From JBCDJI01 sp964351865 (GTDB lineage Bacteria > Verrucomicrobiota > Verrucomicrobiia > Methylacidiphilales > JBCBYL01), in NCBI GenBank assembly GCA_964351865.1, contig CAYGPJ010000022.1:1-64000 (forward strand): a DNA stretch of 64,000 nt, read 5' to 3'. The position numbers and the translations under genes were made by a program. Positions 42,412 through 50,956 of the stretch are shown here, one piece after another. Position 1 is the stretch's first letter. The number at the start of each line of letters is the position of its first letter. The notes below the pieces were generated by a model. The model had not been told where the DNA came from. It worked only from the letters and a program-made list of their open reading frames with translations, and searched no databases.

Positions 42412-43004
42412 TTACTCTCCTCCTTAAGGTCCTCAGCGTCTTCATGTATCAGCGTAACGCTGGTGCCTCCCGCCTTTTCCAGTAATGCTTTCGTTTCCGT
42501 TTCGGTAAAGAGCGGATCAGCCGCTTCAACTGCCAGGAAAAATCCATCATCCGTAACTTTGGCAAAACGGTCCCAGTTAAACAGCGGGTGATTCAGACGC
42601 GGCAACAGGTTCATCCCCAGCAGCGCTCCGATGGTAGCAAAAGCGGTCAGCAAAATCGTCAACTCAAAGAAGACCGGAAAGGTCGGCTCGAAGGCGAAGA
42701 AAGGCTTACCTTGCACCACCAACGGGTAATCCAGATAACTGGTATAGAACACCAGCACAAAGGCTGAGGTTAATCCGGCAATCCCCCCGCATAGCGAGAA
42801 GAAGGACAGTTTTGAAGGCCCGAGGCCCATGGCATCATCCATGCCGTGAATCGGAAACGGGGAAAACACATCCCAGCGTTTGTATCCGGCATCGCGGAAA
42901 ATTTCCGCGGCATGATAGAGTTCTTTGGCACTCTTAAATTCAGCACCCATACCGAAAAGTTTTCCGGTCTCAGGTGTCGTTGCATCAGGCGTCGCTTCAG
43001 GCAT
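42408..43004 (-). CDS. actD: Alternative complex III subunit ActD (DUF3341)
   Basis: 198-aa protein with two helices (SFFSLCGGIAGLTSAFVLVF and PVFFELTILLTAFATIGALL) and the DUF3341 N-terminal FKSAKELYHAAEIFRDAGYK, then DVFSPFPIHGMDDAMGL. ATG at 43004 (MPEATP) is chosen because a perfect AAGGAGG lies 5 nt upstream; a longer in-frame start at 43046 lies inside actC. It overlaps the actC 3' end by 8 nt. Confidence 0.93.
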   Translation of the reverse strand: MPEATPDATTPETGKLFGMGAEFKSAKELYHAAEIFRDAGYKRWDVFSPFPIHGMDDAMGLGPSKLSFFSLCGGIAGLTSAFVLVFYTSYLDYPLVVQGKPFFAFEPTFPVFFELTILLTAFATIGALLGMNLLPRLNHPLFNWDRFAKVTDDGFFLAVEAADPLFTETETKALLEKAGGTSVTLIHEDAEDLKEESK

Positions 43005-44493
43005 GGAAACCTCCTTCTTTCGGATTGCCTTCTTCGTCGGCCACATCCTGGTGCGGATCTGCCTGCGGCGTCACCGCTTTCACTTCGAAGATGGTAATCG
43101 CCGGCAGGAATCGAATGAACAACAAGAACAGGAACATAAACAGTCCGATGGTGCCGACAAACAGCAGAACATCATTAATCGTCGGTGAGAAATATCCCCA
43201 TGAACCCGGAATGAAGTCACGGTGAATGGAGGTCACGATGATCACAAATCGCTCAAACCACATTCCCACGTTCGGCCCGATCATACAGATACACCAGACC
43301 GCGATCACATTCTGACGGATCTTCTTGAACCAGAACAGTTGCGGAATGAAGACGTTACCCGCAAACATAATCCAGTAAGCCCACCAGTAAGGAGCAACGC
43401 CCCATTCCGGGAAGAGTTTACTGAAGATAAAGGGATCGGAGAGACGATTGAACTGAAAGACCCACGCCTCATAAGGGTTGGCACTGTAAGAGGATACAAA
43501 GAACTCCATGCAGTAGGCATACCCGACAATCGTTCCCGTCAACAACGTGATCTTAGCCATGTTGTCGATGTGCTTGATGGTGATCATGTCGTGCAGCTTG
43601 AAGATCGCACGGCAGGGAATCATCAGACTCAATACCATCGCAAATCCACCAAACACCGCACCAGCTACAAAATAAGGCGGAAAGATGGTGGTGTGCCATC
43701 CGGGGACGATGGAGGTCGCAAAGTCAAAGGAAACCACCGAGTGCACCGACAGCACCAGCGGAGTCGATATCCCAGCCAGAATCAAATAGGCTTTTTCATA
43801 ATGACGCCAGTGACGGTTGGCACCGCGCCAACCCAGGGCCAGCACACCGTATACATACTTGCGGAATTTGTTCTTGGCGCGATCCCGAATGGTAGCCAAA
43901 TCCGGCACCAGTCCAGTGTACCAGAATAAGAGCGAGACAGTAAAATACGTGGAAACCGCGAATACATCCCACAGCAGCGGACTTTTGAAGTTCTGCCAGA
44001 TGACATTCGAGTTGGGAATCGGGAACAGATACCAGGCAAACCAGACCCGACCCACGTGGAAGGCGGGGAAAATGCCGGCACAAATCACCGCAATAATCGT
44101 CATGGCTTCTGCCGCACGGTTGATCGAGGTGCGCCAATTCTGACGGGTCAGGAACAGAATCGCGGAAATCAACGTTCCCGCGTGACCGATACCGATCCAG
44201 AAAACGAAGTTGGTAATATCCCAGGCCCAATAAACCGGATTATTCAAACCCCAGACCCCAACACCCGTCGTGACCTGATAAAAGAGTTGAATCGGGACCA
44301 GCGCGGCAATCGTACCAAAGAAAATCGTCAGAATCAGCCAGACGAGGTTCACTGGTGCTTCAATCATCGCGGAAACATGATCCGTAATCCATGCCAGACT
44401 CCGGTTGTTATGCACCAGCGGCTTACGCTCGAGCTTGTTCCCCTTAGTCGGACCGAAATATTCTTCCGCGTGAGAATCGACATGTTCAGACAT
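42997..44493 (-). CDS. actC: Alternative complex III subunit ActC (NrfD family)
   Basis: 498-aa membrane protein of ten helices of the NrfD/PsrC family. ActC holds the menaquinol-binding site facing the iron-sulfur subunit. Typical segments are NPVYWAWDITNFVFWIGIGHAGT, HVGRVWFAWYLFPIPNSN and HSVVSFDFATSIVPGWHTTI. It starts directly at the actB stop codon (1-nt overlap). Confidence 0.95.
   Translation of the reverse strand: MSEHVDSHAEEYFGPTKGNKLERKPLVHNNRSLAWITDHVSAMIEAPVNLVWLILTIFFGTIAALVPIQLFYQVTTGVGVWGLNNPVYWAWDITNFVFWIGIGHAGTLISAILFLTRQNWRTSINRAAEAMTIIAVICAGIFPAFHVGRVWFAWYLFPIPNSNVIWQNFKSPLLWDVFAVSTYFTVSLLFWYTGLVPDLATIRDRAKNKFRKYVYGVLALGWRGANRHWRHYEKAYLILAGISTPLVLSVHSVVSFDFATSIVPGWHTTIFPPYFVAGAVFGGFAMVLSLMIPCRAIFKLHDMITIKHIDNMAKITLLTGTIVGYAYCMEFFVSSYSANPYEAWVFQFNRLSDPFIFSKLFPEWGVAPYWWAYWIMFAGNVFIPQLFWFKKIRQNVIAVWCICMIGPNVGMWFERFVIIVTSIHRDFIPGSWGYFSPTINDVLLFVGTIGLFMFLFLLFIRFLPAITIFEVKAVTPQADPHQDVADEEGNPKEGGFHA
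43010..43016 (-). promoter_or_regulatory. Strong Shine-Dalgarno site of actD
   Basis: AAGGAGG on the minus strand, 5 nt before the actD ATG and inside the actC coding end. It is exceptional among mostly weak sites in the window and decides the start. Confidence 0.8.
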
Positions 44494-47400
44494 TAGTGAC
44501 TCCCTCCGGTGCTGTGCTCATTCGCCTGACTGTCATGAGATTCTGATGACTGATGCGCATCCTGTGCGTTGTGACCATTGCCATGCTCTGCGCCGTGTTC
44601 GGCTCCATGATATTTCGCATTCACTAAGCTCATTCCGACCAATTCGGCACCCGGCATTTTAGGGTTCGGGTTGCGCAGCCGTGCCTGATAGGTAATACGA
44701 GGCTGGGTATTGAGGTATTCCAGCACACGATAGCCCTGCTGGCGCTGACGCATCTTGCTCACGCGGCTGGCCGGATCTGAAATATCTCCAAAGACGATAG
44801 CGTCCGCCGGGCAGGCTTGCTGGCATGCCACTTTAACCGTGTCGGTAGGTAATTTCTTCTGAGCCGCATCAATTTTCTGTCCGTCTTTACGCAGACCGTG
44901 ACTCTTATGCTGAATCTTGGCTGTTTCGAGACGCTGCACACAGAAGGTACATTTTTCAATCACCCCGCGCATCCGCACGGTGACGTTCGGATTCTTGGAC
45001 ATTTTCAACAAATCATCGGTTCCCTTAGGACCGTAAGGCTGCTTGATGGCGCCCATGACACCAAGTTCCTTGAAGCGACCACTGATATAAAGCTGATCCA
45101 GTTGGCGCTGATTGTAATCAAACCAGTTGAAGCGGCGCACCTTGTAAGGGCAGTTGTTCGCGCAGTAACGGGTTCCAATACAGCGGTTGTAAGCCATCAC
45201 GTTGAGACCTTCTTCACTGTGAATCGTCGCGTTAACCGGGCAAACCGTCTCACATGGTGCATTTTCACAATGCTGACAAAGGATCGGCTGCGTCACCATT
45301 TCCGGTTCGTTAGGAATCATTTCCTTACCAGCATCTGACTTAAATTTGGAGGCTCCGGTGTAGTAACGGTCAATGCGGATCCAGTGCATCTCACGTCCCT
45401 TGGCGACCTGATCTTTCCCGACAATCGGAATATTGTTCTCTGCCTGACAGGCGATGGTGCAGGCATTACATCCCACGCAGGTGGTCAGGTCGATGCTCAT
45501 GCCCCATTGGTGATGATTCACGTAATCGAAAGCTGGCGGGGTATAAAAACTTTTGTTCTCCGGGGTATGGCTTTCCATGCCCAGATGTTTGACCGGATTT
45601 TCACCTTTAGCGGTTTCCTGACGGAAGAAATCAATCGGCAATTCACGAACAATCCCGCGACCTTCCATGCTCCAGTGTTCCTGCGTGATCGCAAATTCAT
45701 GCATGCGCCCGGTGGCTTTCACGGCAGCACCCGTCACAAAATACGTTTGGTTGGAAGCACGCAATGGATAGACGTTAAAGCCGACCCCCTTAGCCACTTT
45801 ACCCGGCAATTCGCGGCCATACCCTAACGGCAGCGTCAGCGTGTTGTCCGGATGACCCGGCACCATGATGATCGGAATTTCAATCGACTGACCGCCGACC
45901 GAGATTTCAATGAGTTCCGTCGTTTCCACTCCTTTGACCGTTTTAAAGGTCAGCCCCAGATCTGCTGCCGTTTTCGGGCTGATCTGCGCGGCATTGTCCC
46001 ACGTCACTTTGGTGATCGGATCTGGAACTTCCTGCATCCAGCCATTGTTCGCCCAGCGTCCATCATCCACCGACTGGTCAGCCACGAACACGATTTCCAG
46101 ATGGTCAATCGATAGCGCTTTCGGTGCTTTGATCGCAGCCCCGCCTGCGGCGGGTGCGGTCGCACGTGCCGCGATGTCTTTCTTCAGAAATCCATCACGG
46201 ACAAACACATTCCAGTCCTTCGCGCTGCTGGTGCCGGCGATCAGACCAAAGGTCTTTTTCACTTCATCCGGACCATCCACGATTTCCTGTCCACTCATGG
46301 CGGCGAGCAATTGAATTTCGCTCAATCCACCAAACAACGGCTGAATCAGCGGCTGCTGGGAGCAGTAGGAACCGTCAGCGGCCACTCCATCGCCCCACGC
46401 TTCGAGGTAATGCACCGACGGCACATGCCACTGACTCAGGGCGGAGGTTTCATCCATGTGGTAGCCAAAGCGCACGACGGTGGGAACCGCCTCTTGCAAC
46501 TTCGCCCAGTCCAGATCTGCCGGCGCATCGTAAACCGGATTCCCGTTGAGAATCACCAGCCCTTTGATGGCACCGGACTTAACCGTTTCAGCCAGCTCAG
46601 AAATTTCGATGCCGCGACCCTGCTTCCAGTCAATCACTTCCAGCGTGCTGCCGTAAGCCCCTAATGCCTGGTTAATCGCAGCCACCAGTTCGTGCACTTC
46701 CACCGGTTGATCATCACCTACCAGCACCACAGCTTGACCCGCATGCGCTTTGAGATCATTGACACATTCCTTGAGCCACTTCTGGTCCAACCCCGGAACG
46801 TCCACCGCGGCACCCACTCCTAACTGAGCGGCCACCTGTGAGGCAAAAGCTGCGATGTAACTGGCAGGCAGGCGCAAGCGATGGTCTGCCATACCACCGG
46901 TGTTGGTGTAGCGTGGCTCTACTGCGTAAAGACGATTCATTTCGGACTCGGGTAATTCCACGTCGCGCCCGGCCGCAAATTCGCGGATAGCGGAGATGTC
47001 GCCGGTCTGGCCACTCAGGAAATCAGAGTCGATCGCCAGAATGACTTTCGCCTTGGAGAGATTGGCCCGCTGACGGGTGTTGGCGCCGAAGAGCTTGGCC
47101 GCCGCTTTAAGGTCATTGCCGCTGTAGGTCGCTTCATAGGTCGACCAGAGCATGTTGGGATACTGGCTTTGCACCTGCTCTTTCAATCGCAATGCAGTCG
47201 GTGAGTTGAGATCGGAGGTCAGCACGGCCCAGCCTGCCCCACCGTTGGCGGCCCATTCCTGTTGCCATCCGGCTAAATCCTGCAGGAACGCCTGTCGGTC
47301 GAGCACTTCTCCCCGCTTAACATATGACTTGGAACGATCCGGATCATACATGTTCAACAGCGAAGCCTGAGCAAAGGTGCCGGTTTTTCCCTGCGCCAGT

Positions 47401-47798
47401 CCATGGTCGGGGTTGCCTTCAATCTTGATCGGGCGTCCGTTAAAACTCGTCGCTAAAATGGATTCAGCCCCTTTTCGACCGGGAATGCTGGTCGCATAAT
47501 TCTCGAACGTGCCGGGAATCTGCCATTCCGGGGTCTTGGAAAACGGCACAAAATGCGCTTCCGGACGGCGACAACCTGACATCCCCAAACCGGCCAGCGC
47601 CATCGACGCTCCCATCAACTGCAGAAAATTACGCCGTGAAACTCCGTCGCCCCAGAATTCTGCGGCTCCCGCAGGAAATTCACGCTTCAGCCAATCCTGA
47701 AAACCTTCAGATTCGCTATACTCTCCGAGCGACTTCCAATAGACGCGTCCGCCCGCTTCATTTCGGACTGGTTCAGGATGATGGACAATGTTCTTCAC
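44493..47798 (-). CDS. actB: Alternative complex III subunit ActB (molybdopterin-like + iron-sulfur)
   Basis: 1101-aa fusion. The N-terminal two thirds look like a molybdopterin oxidoreductase (without a cofactor in known ACIII). The C-terminal third is a ferredoxin-like domain. A Tat signal (SRRNFLQLMGAS, residues 54-65) directs export. Cysteine clusters CVGCNACTIAC, CQHCENAPCETVC, CIGTRYCANNC and CTFC...ACQQACPADA bind four iron-sulfur clusters. ActB passes electrons from the quinol site of ActC to ActA. The C-terminal tail is His/Gly-rich (GAEHGAEHGNGHNAQD), which is unusual and may bind metal. Confidence 0.95.
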   Translation of the reverse strand: MKNIVHHPEPVRNEAGGRVYWKSLGEYSESEGFQDWLKREFPAGAAEFWGDGVSRRNFLQLMGASMALAGLGMSGCRRPEAHFVPFSKTPEWQIPGTFENYATSIPGRKGAESILATSFNGRPIKIEGNPDHGLAQGKTGTFAQASLLNMYDPDRSKSYVKRGEVLDRQAFLQDLAGWQQEWAANGGAGWAVLTSDLNSPTALRLKEQVQSQYPNMLWSTYEATYSGNDLKAAAKLFGANTRQRANLSKAKVILAIDSDFLSGQTGDISAIREFAAGRDVELPESEMNRLYAVEPRYTNTGGMADHRLRLPASYIAAFASQVAAQLGVGAAVDVPGLDQKWLKECVNDLKAHAGQAVVLVGDDQPVEVHELVAAINQALGAYGSTLEVIDWKQGRGIEISELAETVKSGAIKGLVILNGNPVYDAPADLDWAKLQEAVPTVVRFGYHMDETSALSQWHVPSVHYLEAWGDGVAADGSYCSQQPLIQPLFGGLSEIQLLAAMSGQEIVDGPDEVKKTFGLIAGTSSAKDWNVFVRDGFLKKDIAARATAPAAGGAAIKAPKALSIDHLEIVFVADQSVDDGRWANNGWMQEVPDPITKVTWDNAAQISPKTAADLGLTFKTVKGVETTELIEISVGGQSIEIPIIMVPGHPDNTLTLPLGYGRELPGKVAKGVGFNVYPLRASNQTYFVTGAAVKATGRMHEFAITQEHWSMEGRGIVRELPIDFFRQETAKGENPVKHLGMESHTPENKSFYTPPAFDYVNHHQWGMSIDLTTCVGCNACTIACQAENNIPIVGKDQVAKGREMHWIRIDRYYTGASKFKSDAGKEMIPNEPEMVTQPILCQHCENAPCETVCPVNATIHSEEGLNVMAYNRCIGTRYCANNCPYKVRRFNWFDYNQRQLDQLYISGRFKELGVMGAIKQPYGPKGTDDLLKMSKNPNVTVRMRGVIEKCTFCVQRLETAKIQHKSHGLRKDGQKIDAAQKKLPTDTVKVACQQACPADAIVFGDISDPASRVSKMRQRQQGYRVLEYLNTQPRITYQARLRNPNPKMPGAELVGMSLVNAKYHGAEHGAEHGNGHNAQDAHQSSESHDSQANEHSTGGSH

Positions 47799-47828
47799 AG
47801 TAAATGATTAATTCTTAGTTCTCTAGCT

Positions 47829-48485
47829 TTAGCGGTGGCAACCGGCACAGGTTTCGGGCGGATTGATCTTCCAGTCGGCAACGAGCGCTTCGCCCATTTC
47901 TTTCTGGCTGATTCCTTCATGCGCGGCCTGCCACTCCAGATCGTAAACTTTATCCAGCGGGCGAATGTATTTCTCTGGCTCGCGGTGACATTCCAGACAG
48001 AATCCCATGCTGTGGGATTTATCGTGACGCACTTCTTCCATTTCGTTGATCTGCCCATGACACTCCACGCAACTCACGCCACTGTTCACGTGGATCTGGT
48101 GATTGAAATAGACGTAATCCGGCGCCTTGTGAATGCGCACCCATTTGACTGGCTCACCGGTTTTCCAGCTCTCACGCACCGGTTCGAGCTTGTTGCTGTC
48201 ACGTTTCACCTGAGTATGGCAGGTCATACAAACCTGGGTATTGGGAATATTAGAGTGTGCCGACTGATCCACTCCGAAGTGGCAGTAACGGCAATCCATG
48301 CCTAATTGCTGCACGTGAATCGAGTGATCAAACGCCACGGGCTGGGTCGGGGTGTAGCCCACACGTGTATATTTAGGAGTCGCATAATAGGTCACCCCCA
48401 ACGTCACGGTGGAACCAATACATATGACGGCAACAATCAATTTGATCGGAACCCAGTTAGCCTGCTTTGGAAATAAATTTGCCAT
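47829..48485 (-). CDS. actA: Alternative complex III pentahaem cytochrome ActA
   Basis: 218-aa multihaem cytochrome c with an N-terminal anchor helix (about residues 12-32). Five CxxCH haem sites are present: CRYCH, CMTCH, CVECH, CLECH and CAGCH, the last close to the C terminus. This matches the five-haem ActA of Rhodothermus-type ACIII. The first gene of the superoperon, 30 nt before actB. An AGG lies only 2 nt from the ATG, so the ribosome site is poor. Confidence 0.95.
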   Translation of the reverse strand: MANLFPKQANWVPIKLIVAVICIGSTVTLGVTYYATPKYTRVGYTPTQPVAFDHSIHVQQLGMDCRYCHFGVDQSAHSNIPNTQVCMTCHTQVKRDSNKLEPVRESWKTGEPVKWVRIHKAPDYVYFNHQIHVNSGVSCVECHGQINEMEEVRHDKSHSMGFCLECHREPEKYIRPLDKVYDLEWQAAHEGISQKEMGEALVADWKINPPETCAGCHR

Positions 48486-48574
48486 TACCTAGTAAAATTT
48501 CTTAATTTCTACCTGAGAATATGGATCATGCAGACACATAGTGCCCCCTCAATCCTCTTGGTAGAGGGCAATGG

Positions 48575-48618
48575 AAATGCCACTTAACACCCATTCCGTC
48601 AATTGTTTAGTGGCATTT
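48575..48618. promoter_or_regulatory. Inverted repeat in the presumed leader of the respiratory superoperon
   Basis: Perfect 10-bp arms AAATGCCACT and AGTGGCATTT separated by 24 nt, lying 90-133 nt upstream of actA. On the actA strand it falls just downstream of a possible weak promoter (TTGCAA at 48644-48649, TCTATT at 48621-48626). It could be an operator or leader hairpin. On the plus strand it is followed by TTTT, but no plus-strand gene precedes it. A second small hairpin (CCCTC...GAGGG) is at 48546-48568. Confidence 0.45.
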
Positions 48619-48754
48619 TTAATAGAAAAAGTTTGAGAACGAGTTGCAACAAATCAATTCAAGGCTACACTCTTAGGTTTTATCAGGGTAAGATGCCCAT
48701 TAGACAATTTTCTACCCACCATAAAGGTTGCTACTAAGCCCTCTAAAAGACACC

Positions 48755-49600
48755 CTAAAAATCAGCATCTTCACTGATGGATGCTGATTCCGGCAGATGA
48801 ATCACGGTCGGCCCGTCGGTGGAGGACGCCTCTTTCTCGACCGGGATGTTAATAGGTTGGCCGATTTCAAAACCAACACTTTGCGCCTTAAATTTACCCA
48901 CCATCAGATCCAACACATATTTCTCTCCCAGCGCCGTGCGACGGGAAGCCATCAGCTCGACCTCCAACACCCCATTCGCATAGGTAAAAGGCAATTTTCC
49001 CTGCTTGCCACGGTATTTAGGGGGCTGATCGGCTTTGCGCACCCGCACATCATCGATCGCCTCCAGATGCTTTCCTTGTAGCTGCACCTTTTTAGCGACT
49101 CCATCCGGTGCGACCATCAGCGGGGCAGGAAACGTTCGCAACACCTGCGGGGCCTGGTCCGCAGAGACTACAATTTGACTGGTATTCGCCTCCCGCACCA
49201 CCTCCCGAATATCCTGATTCGAGGCTGGCGGTCGACCGGTCTGCTTAGCCTTACCGAGATCCACTACCCGGATTTTGAGCGGTAAGCGTGTTCCATTTGC
49301 GGTAACTTGATAATCAATCTTTCTGGGCGCATCCTCCCGCGCCTGAATCACTAAGGTCATCTGTCCCGCCGCCTTTCCCCCGCCGCGCGCCAACAGATAC
49401 GAAGTCCGCTTACCATCAGCCAGCACCTCAAAAGATGAAATCGTCTCAGCCCCCACACCCCGCACCAGCACCTGCGAAGCACCTCCTCCCGCTTCCACAT
49501 CCACCACCTCAGGCACCACTTCATAAGCGGCCAGCGATGAACCCATCAGCAAAAGTGCCACAGCGACCATCACCGCGTTTCGGATTTTTCGCATACCCAT
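48755..49600 (-). CDS. Exported protein with Ig-like beta domains
   Basis: 281-aa protein with a clear signal peptide (MVAVALLLMGSSLAAYE). The mature part is beta-rich: DVEAGGGASQVLVRG and APDGVAKKVQLQGKHLEAID look like IPT/TIG-type segments, and a linker GKAKQTGRPPASNQD separates two halves. No named family. It lies on the same strand as the act operon, 269 nt upstream, and is bordered on its 5' side by a GGGACGGAG palindrome. Its function is unknown; it is probably a periplasmic or surface protein. Confidence 0.7.
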   Translation of the reverse strand: MGMRKIRNAVMVAVALLLMGSSLAAYEVVPEVVDVEAGGGASQVLVRGVGAETISSFEVLADGKRTSYLLARGGGKAAGQMTLVIQAREDAPRKIDYQVTANGTRLPLKIRVVDLGKAKQTGRPPASNQDIREVVREANTSQIVVSADQAPQVLRTFPAPLMVAPDGVAKKVQLQGKHLEAIDDVRVRKADQPPKYRGKQGKLPFTYANGVLEVELMASRRTALGEKYVLDLMVGKFKAQSVGFEIGQPINIPVEKEASSTDGPTVIHLPESASISEDADF

Positions 49601-49641
49601 TCAGGAAGTATAAAAACTCCCCATTAAATTCCAAAGCAATT

Positions 49642-49689
49642 CGTAGGGGACGGAGTAATTAGGCATGCCTAATTACTCCGTCCCCTACG
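49642..49689. repeat. GGGGACGGAG perfect palindrome, 48 bp
   Basis: Exact 24-bp arms (CGTAGGGGACGGAGTAATTA...) with no loop, centred on GCATGC, placed between two divergent genes. Confidence 0.92.
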
Positions 49690-49735
49690 GTGGTCTAGCC
49701 TTGCTCCTCTGGATGGTGCCGTTACCCTCTACACT

Positions 49736-50554
49736 ATGTCGCTACCACTCGAAGACTTTTACGAAGACATCATTGGCAAAGCTCAACGCGGACTCGGGCT
49801 TTCCGATGCCGCACTCATCGCCCAAACCGGACTGACCGCCCAGCAACTGCAAGCCGCACAGGATGGCCAGCTCGATGCAGCCGTAGCTCGCAAGCTGGCG
49901 GCCGCATTAAATCTCGGCGCTGAGGCTCTCATCGCCTGCGGGCAAAACGCATGGCATCCCTCCATCACTTCCTTACCGAATAATTTCTGGCAACTCACCA
50001 CTGACTATAAAGGCGTCATGACGGTCAATGCCTACGTCGTCGCCAATCCCGAGACCAGGGACGCCCTCATTTTTGATTCGGGCGCCGATGCCCAACCCAT
50101 TCTGGATGCGTTGCAGCAGCACCACCTGTGCGCGACTGCTATCCTGATCACTCACAGCCATGGCGACCACATCATCGAAGTCCCCACCTTGAAAAAAGAA
50201 CTGGCAGTGCCCGTGTTTGCAGTGGAAGGTGGTGCTGATTGCGATCGCTGCTTCAGTTGGGGTGATACGCTATCGCTAGCCGGATTTGAGCTGGAATGCC
50301 GTCGCACCAGCGGCCATGCGGCGGACGGCACCACTTTTGTCTTTTCGCTGGCCCTGCAAGCCATCGCCGTCACCGGTGATGCTCTATTTGCAGGATCGAT
50401 GGGTGGCGCCAACGATCATTGGCAGGAAGCCTTGGATGATACTCGTAATCATATCCTCACGCTACCGGATAACACCCTGCTCTGCCCGGGACATGGTCCC
50501 GTCACGACCGTGGCACTCGAAAAAAAGCATAATCCGTTTTTTAGCTCATGCTGA
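49736..50554 (+). CDS. Metallo-beta-lactamase-fold hydrolase with N-terminal HTH-like domain
   Basis: 272-aa protein. The C-terminal 190 residues are a glyoxalase II-like MBL domain: THSHGDHII (HxHxDH), SGHAADGTTF (third His), GDALFAG (bridging Asp) and LCPGHGPVT (last His), ending HNPFF as in GloB-type enzymes. The first 80 residues (SDAALIAQTGLTAQQLQAAQDG, then AVARKLAAALNLG) form a helix-turn-helix like XRE-type domains. Whether it still binds DNA is unknown. Substrate may be a glutathione or bacillithiol thioester. It stands alone between repeats and the DUF3467-type gene. Confidence 0.85.
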   Translation: MSLPLEDFYEDIIGKAQRGLGLSDAALIAQTGLTAQQLQAAQDGQLDAAVARKLAAALNLGAEALIACGQNAWHPSITSLPNNFWQLTTDYKGVMTVNAYVVANPETRDALIFDSGADAQPILDALQQHHLCATAILITHSHGDHIIEVPTLKKELAVPVFAVEGGADCDRCFSWGDTLSLAGFELECRRTSGHAADGTTFVFSLALQAIAVTGDALFAGSMGGANDHWQEALDDTRNHILTLPDNTLLCPGHGPVTTVALEKKHNPFFSSC

Positions 50555-50614
50555 TAAAAATTAAATCCAGTATTGAGACATTGTATTCGAAATAGAAATG
50601 CTTAGATTAGCTTT

Positions 50615-50941
50615 ATGAGCAAAACTGAAACACCGGATAACACCTCCAAACAGAAGCTTAAAATAAAGTACGAAGAAACCAGTGCTCACTATGCCAATCA
50701 GTTCCTCGTCAACACGACTAATGAAGAACTCTTTTTAGATCTTTCCTCAGGCAGCATTACGGATCCCAATACGGGCGAAGCTATCGTTCCGATTCACTCT
50801 CGAATCGCCATGAGCTACAGCGGGGCTCGTCGCCTGGCTAATATTCTGACCCAGGCGGTTCAACGCCATGAAGCCACCCAGGCTTCATCGAGTAAACCCG
50901 CAGCAACGGACGCTTCGGCCCGGCTACCTAAAGTGGATTAA
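50615..50941 (+). CDS. DUF3467-like small protein
   Basis: 108-aa soluble protein with a central part (YANQFLVNTTNEELFLDLSSG, then VPIHSRIAMSYSGARRLANIL) matching the DUF3467 pattern, with low-complexity ends. Function unknown. It lies 15 nt upstream of the GAF-HlyD gene on the same strand; this position, repeated in my memory of planctomycete and verrucomicrobial loci, makes it part of the secretion operon. Confidence 0.72.
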   Translation: MSKTETPDNTSKQKLKIKYEETSAHYANQFLVNTTNEELFLDLSSGSITDPNTGEAIVPIHSRIAMSYSGARRLANILTQAVQRHEATQASSSKPAATDASARLPKVD

Positions 50942-50956
50942 CCACGCTTACGTCCG

